Positions 2,766 through 5,502 of a stretch of 5,502 nt of DNA are shown here, one piece after another; position 1 is the first letter of the stretch; every line of letters begins with the position of its first letter. The stretch spans positions 1 to 5,502 of the forward strand of contig JALOQT010000087.1 of assembly GCA_025453375.1 (NCBI GenBank), read 5' to 3'. The stretch is from Phycisphaerales bacterium (GTDB taxonomy: Bacteria > Planctomycetota > Phycisphaerae > Phycisphaerales > UBA1924). The translations under genes were made by a program, and so were the position numbers. The notes beneath the pieces are model-generated. The model had not been told where the DNA came from and made no database searches. It worked only from the letters and a program-made list of their open reading frames with translations.

Positions 2766-5502
2766 ATGCCCGACCCTACCCCTCCATCGACGAAGCCGAC
2801 ACCACCGCCGAGCAGGTCTGAGCTTTCGCCGCGCCAGCTGGCGAAACTGAAGATCGAAATCGAAGGGTACGAACTGATCAAACGGCTCGACGCCGGCGGA
2901 CAGGCGACGGTCTACAAGGCGATCCAGAAGCAGGACGGAAAAGTCGTCGCCATCAAGGTTCTTCACGGCGGCCCGCACGCCACCGATGAGGCCCGCGCCC
3001 GAATGAAGCGCGAGATCAACGCCCTTCGTGCCATCAATCACCCCAACATTGTGCAGGCGATCGCCGCCGGCCGCACGCGCTCGGGCCTCGACTGCCTCGT
3101 GATGAACTTCATCGATGGCCAGCCTCTCGACGCGCTCTGGACCGATGCGGCCTTCGCTACCGCCGTCGCGCCGCAACCCGCCGACTTGCTGCGGCTCTTT
3201 AAGACCATCTGCGACACCGTTCAGACCGCGCACCGCAAGGGCATCACCCACCGAGACCTTTCGCCATCAAACATCCTCATCGACGCGCACGGCCAGCCGC
3301 ACATCCTGGACTTCGGCATGGCCTCGACGGCCTTTGATGGTATCGTCACCCGCGACATTTCCATGACCGGGCAGTTCATCGGCAAGCTGCAGTACGCCAG
3401 CCCCGAGCAGGCCCGCGGCTCGCGCACGCCCGCGGCCAAAGGGCAGGGCGCGTGCGCGAGTGTGGACATTCGCTCGGACGTCTACGCCCTGGGCATCATT
3501 CTCTACCAGCTTCTCACCAGCGGTGCATTCCCATACGAGGTGGTGGGCAACCTCGTTGATGTGCTCAACAACATCATCTACAGCGCCCCCAAGCCGCCGA
3601 GCCAGCACGTTGCCAACGGGCACACGCCTGCCGCGCCAGGGGCCGAGGGTGCCAGCGGCAACGGCACTCTCCAGGTTTCCGCGCAGCCCGCGCCCGCTCC
3701 ACCTGGTTCTTCCGCGGCGGTTCGCCGCAACCCGCCCCTGGTCAACGAGACGATCGAGGCCATCGTCCTCAAATCGTTGGAAAAGGACCCCGCCCAGCGG
3801 TATCAGTCTGCAGGCGAACTCGCTGCCGACATTGATCGGTATCTCGCCGGTCAACCGACCTCGGCGGTCGTCTGGTCCAAGCGTCCCACACCCGCATCTT
3901 CATCGTTTCCTTTGCGCCGTGCGGCGATTGTCGCCGCATCGGTCGCCCTTGTTGCCGTACTCGTAGGAGTCTCCATGAACGCACAGTCACTCGCCGTCTG
4001 GCTCGGCCTGGCCACGGCCGCCGCACCTGTCCTGCCCACCGACCTCTCGCCGATCGCACCGAGCAGCGCAGAAGCGGCGATGCTGCTCCAAGCCGCCGAT
4101 GCCGAAGGGTCGCAGGATCAATTGAACCGCATGGCCAAGGAGTTGGCATTTACCGATGCGCGGCTCAGCGCAGTGCTCGCCAAGCTCCGAGACTCCTTCG
4201 GCATCAAGTCGCCCGAGTTGCAGGATGGTGCCGCCGCCTCGTCGCTCCCGATCGGTGTCGATGCATACACCGCAGCGCTGGCGGCGTTCTCTGAGCAGAC
4301 GGGCCGCACGCTGACGTTCACGCTCCCCGCGAGCGATGCCCGCGAGGCGCAGAAGCTTGGCGAAGAAGAGCGGTTCGCTCGTGCAGGGGATGAAGGCCAG
4401 GTCAAAGCCCGGCGAGACAAGTTGCAGACGCAGCAGGCAGCGCTCTGGGCGCAACTCGCATGGGGAACGTTTACCGGTCGCGACGACGATGCCCTCTACC
4501 TGAACCGAACCAGGGCCGCGGCGGACGCCAACGACAACGCGCGCCAGCAGCAACGAGTGATGGACGCGGGTGTCAAGTTGCAGCGCATCGCCGCACACAC
4601 GATGAATCAGGCGTCCATCGCGGCGAAGGCGTCCACGAGCGAAGTGGAGAATGCCGCGCCCGATCTGGCCACCCTGACGAGCAGCGTTGCGCAACCGGTC
4701 GGCGATGCAGTCAAGGACTTCCTGACAGCAATCACCGATGCCCGCACCAAGGGGAAGTTCAGCGAGGCGGAGTTGAAGTCGATGCAGGAACTGCGCAGCA
4801 TTGCCGAAGCCCTGCGCGGCGCGGCAACCAACTCGGGCACCGCCGCGACCAACATCGCCAGCGCACAAGACGAAGTTGCGCGGTCTTCTCACCGCGCCGA
4901 CCTGCAAAGCGACCTGCGGGCCACGGGCGAGCAGGCCGCGAAGCTGGATCAGGCACTTCTCGCTGCGCAGAAGGCTTGGAACGTGGAAGTGGACCCGGCA
5001 TCGAAGCTTGGGCCGGTTGTGCCCGTTGTTCGGCGGCCTCAGCCGCCGGCACGGAAAGAGCCACGTCCACAACCGCAGCGAGCTGCGGACAACGCAGACC
5101 CGATTGATCTTCTTGAGGTCGGTGACGGTTGGCAGGGCACTCTGACAGACGGAAACGGCGTTCACCAGGCGTCGGCCGTGATCGACTCGATCAAGGGCAA
5201 CACCGTCGTGTTTAGAATCAACCCCGACTTCGGACCCTACGGCTTCACGATCGTGCTCGACGGCACAAGGGCAACGGCTGTGAGCTATGTCAGCTATCAA
5301 CGCGATCCTTCAACGTTTAAGATCACCAAGAGCACCGGGTCGCTGGAGAACGGCCGTCTTCTTTTGGACATTGAGGGGACTCGCATTCCGAAGAAGGGGC
5401 CTCAGGGACCCGGCTGGTGGAAGATCGACATCAAGACCCTAAAGCCGCGAGCAGCGAAGCCCGCTGTCGAGCCAGCCGATCCTGCCGCGCGAGTGACAGT
5501 TG
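2766..5502 (+). CDS. Membrane-anchored Ser/Thr protein kinase, 3' end outside window
   Basis: The frame is open from the ATG at 2766 to the right edge, giving 912 residues with no stop. A proline-rich leader precedes a Hanks-type kinase domain (about 34-360): glycine loop AGGQATVYKA (43-52), ATP-binding K64 in VAIKVL, E83, catalytic loop HRDLSPSN (162-169, D164, N169), DFG (182-184), SPE (212-214), SDVYALG (237-243) and EKDPAQRYQSAGELAADI (R345). All main catalytic residues are present. The catalytic-loop lysine is Ser166, and the P+1 loop has K207 (GKLQYASPE) where Thr is usual. An Ala/Pro/Gly-rich insert lies at about 278-324. Hydrophobic segments are at 386-404, after RR, and possibly 409-423. 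Next come a long Ala/Gln-rich helical region (about 434-745), a proline-rich linker (749-778) and a beta-rich domain from 780 (VGDGWQGTLTDG). It is expected to phosphorylate the sigma factor encoded 3 bases upstream or a partner; this is inferred. Confidence 0.93.
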   Translation, partial: MPDPTPPSTKPTPPPSRSELSPRQLAKLKIEIEGYELIKRLDAGGQATVYKAIQKQDGKVVAIKVLHGGPHATDEARARMKREINALRAINHPNIVQAIAAGRTRSGLDCLVMNFIDGQPLDALWTDAAFATAVAPQPADLLRLFKTICDTVQTAHRKGITHRDLSPSNILIDAHGQPHILDFGMASTAFDGIVTRDISMTGQFIGKLQYASPEQARGSRTPAAKGQGACASVDIRSDVYALGIILYQLLTSGAFPYEVVGNLVDVLNNIIYSAPKPPSQHVANGHTPAAPGAEGASGNGTLQVSAQPAPAPPGSSAAVRRNPPLVNETIEAIVLKSLEKDPAQRYQSAGELAADIDRYLAGQPTSAVVWSKRPTPASSSFPLRRAAIVAASVALVAVLVGVSMNAQSLAVWLGLATAAAPVLPTDLSPIAPSSAEAAMLLQAADAEGSQDQLNRMAKELAFTDARLSAVLAKLRDSFGIKSPELQDGAAASSLPIGVDAYTAALAAFSEQTGRTLTFTLPASDAREAQKLGEEERFARAGDEGQVKARRDKLQTQQAALWAQLAWGTFTGRDDDALYLNRTRAAADANDNARQQQRVMDAGVKLQRIAAHTMNQASIAAKASTSEVENAAPDLATLTSSVAQPVGDAVKDFLTAITDARTKGKFSEAELKSMQELRSIAEALRGAATNSGTAATNIASAQDEVARSSHRADLQSDLRATGEQAAKLDQALLAAQKAWNVEVDPASKLGPVVPVVRRPQPPARKEPRPQPQRAADNADPIDLLEVGDGWQGTLTDGNGVHQASAVIDSIKGNTVVFRINPDFGPYGFTIVLDGTRATAVSYVSYQRDPSTFKITKSTGSLENGRLLLDIEGTRIPKKGPQGPGWWKIDIKTLKPRAAKPAVEPADPAARVTV

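Noticed and set aside
2061..3251. Minus-strand frame of 396 residues opposite the sigma factor and kinase N-terminus
   Set aside because: It lies opposite two clearly recognised genes and shows no domain; long antisense frames are expected at this GC content.
3249..3272. Pseudokinase because the catalytic-loop lysine is missing
   Set aside because: The nucleotide-binding lysine, HRD aspartate, asparagine and DFG are all present, and the HRDxSPxN form is, as far as I recall, common in active bacterial kinases.
3987..5300. Minus-strand frame of 437 residues opposite the kinase C-terminal half
   Set aside because: The plus-strand kinase frame is uninterrupted here and encodes coherent helical and beta regions; the antisense translation is Arg/Cys-rich and has no family features.

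Overview
The window is GC-rich bacterial DNA that most resembles a planctomycete, probably of the Phycisphaerae type. The evidence is an ECF-type sigma factor gene lying 3 bases before a large membrane-anchored Ser/Thr protein kinase, planctomycete-style kinase motifs (RYQSAGELAADIDRYLAGQP), a cytoplasmic-looking fibronectin-type-III protein of a kind I associate with planctomycetes, and starts without Shine-Dalgarno sequences. This assignment rests on recognised sequence style, not on a search.

Layout: positions 1-222 (minus strand) hold the N-terminus of an exported or membrane-anchored protein that runs off the left edge. Positions 297-408 hold a heptamer-built repeat element. Positions 420-1502 (minus strand) encode a 360-residue helical plus FnIII-like protein interrupted by a histidine-rich insertion of about 120 residues. 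A gap of about 600 bases (1503-2108) separates it from the divergent plus-strand genes; it contains two small dyads and, at 1911-1998, a second copy of the heptamer element in the opposite orientation. From 2109 rightwards, an ECF sigma factor (217 residues) and a Ser/Thr kinase (912 residues visible, no stop before the right edge) form a tight pair.

The rightward pair looks like a signalling module. An extended helical region and a small beta-rich domain, attached to the kinase through one or two hydrophobic segments, could sense a signal. The kinase could then act on the co-encoded sigma factor, which has no recognisable anti-sigma factor gene beside it. The kinase belongs to the HRD-x-S-P-x-N variant class: the usual catalytic-loop lysine is serine, and a lysine appears instead in the P+1 loop.

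The main unexplained signal is the inverted pair of heptamer elements flanking the FnIII gene. They align without gaps over 54 bases (46 identical). In their first block the same four 7-base units occur in pairwise-swapped order.
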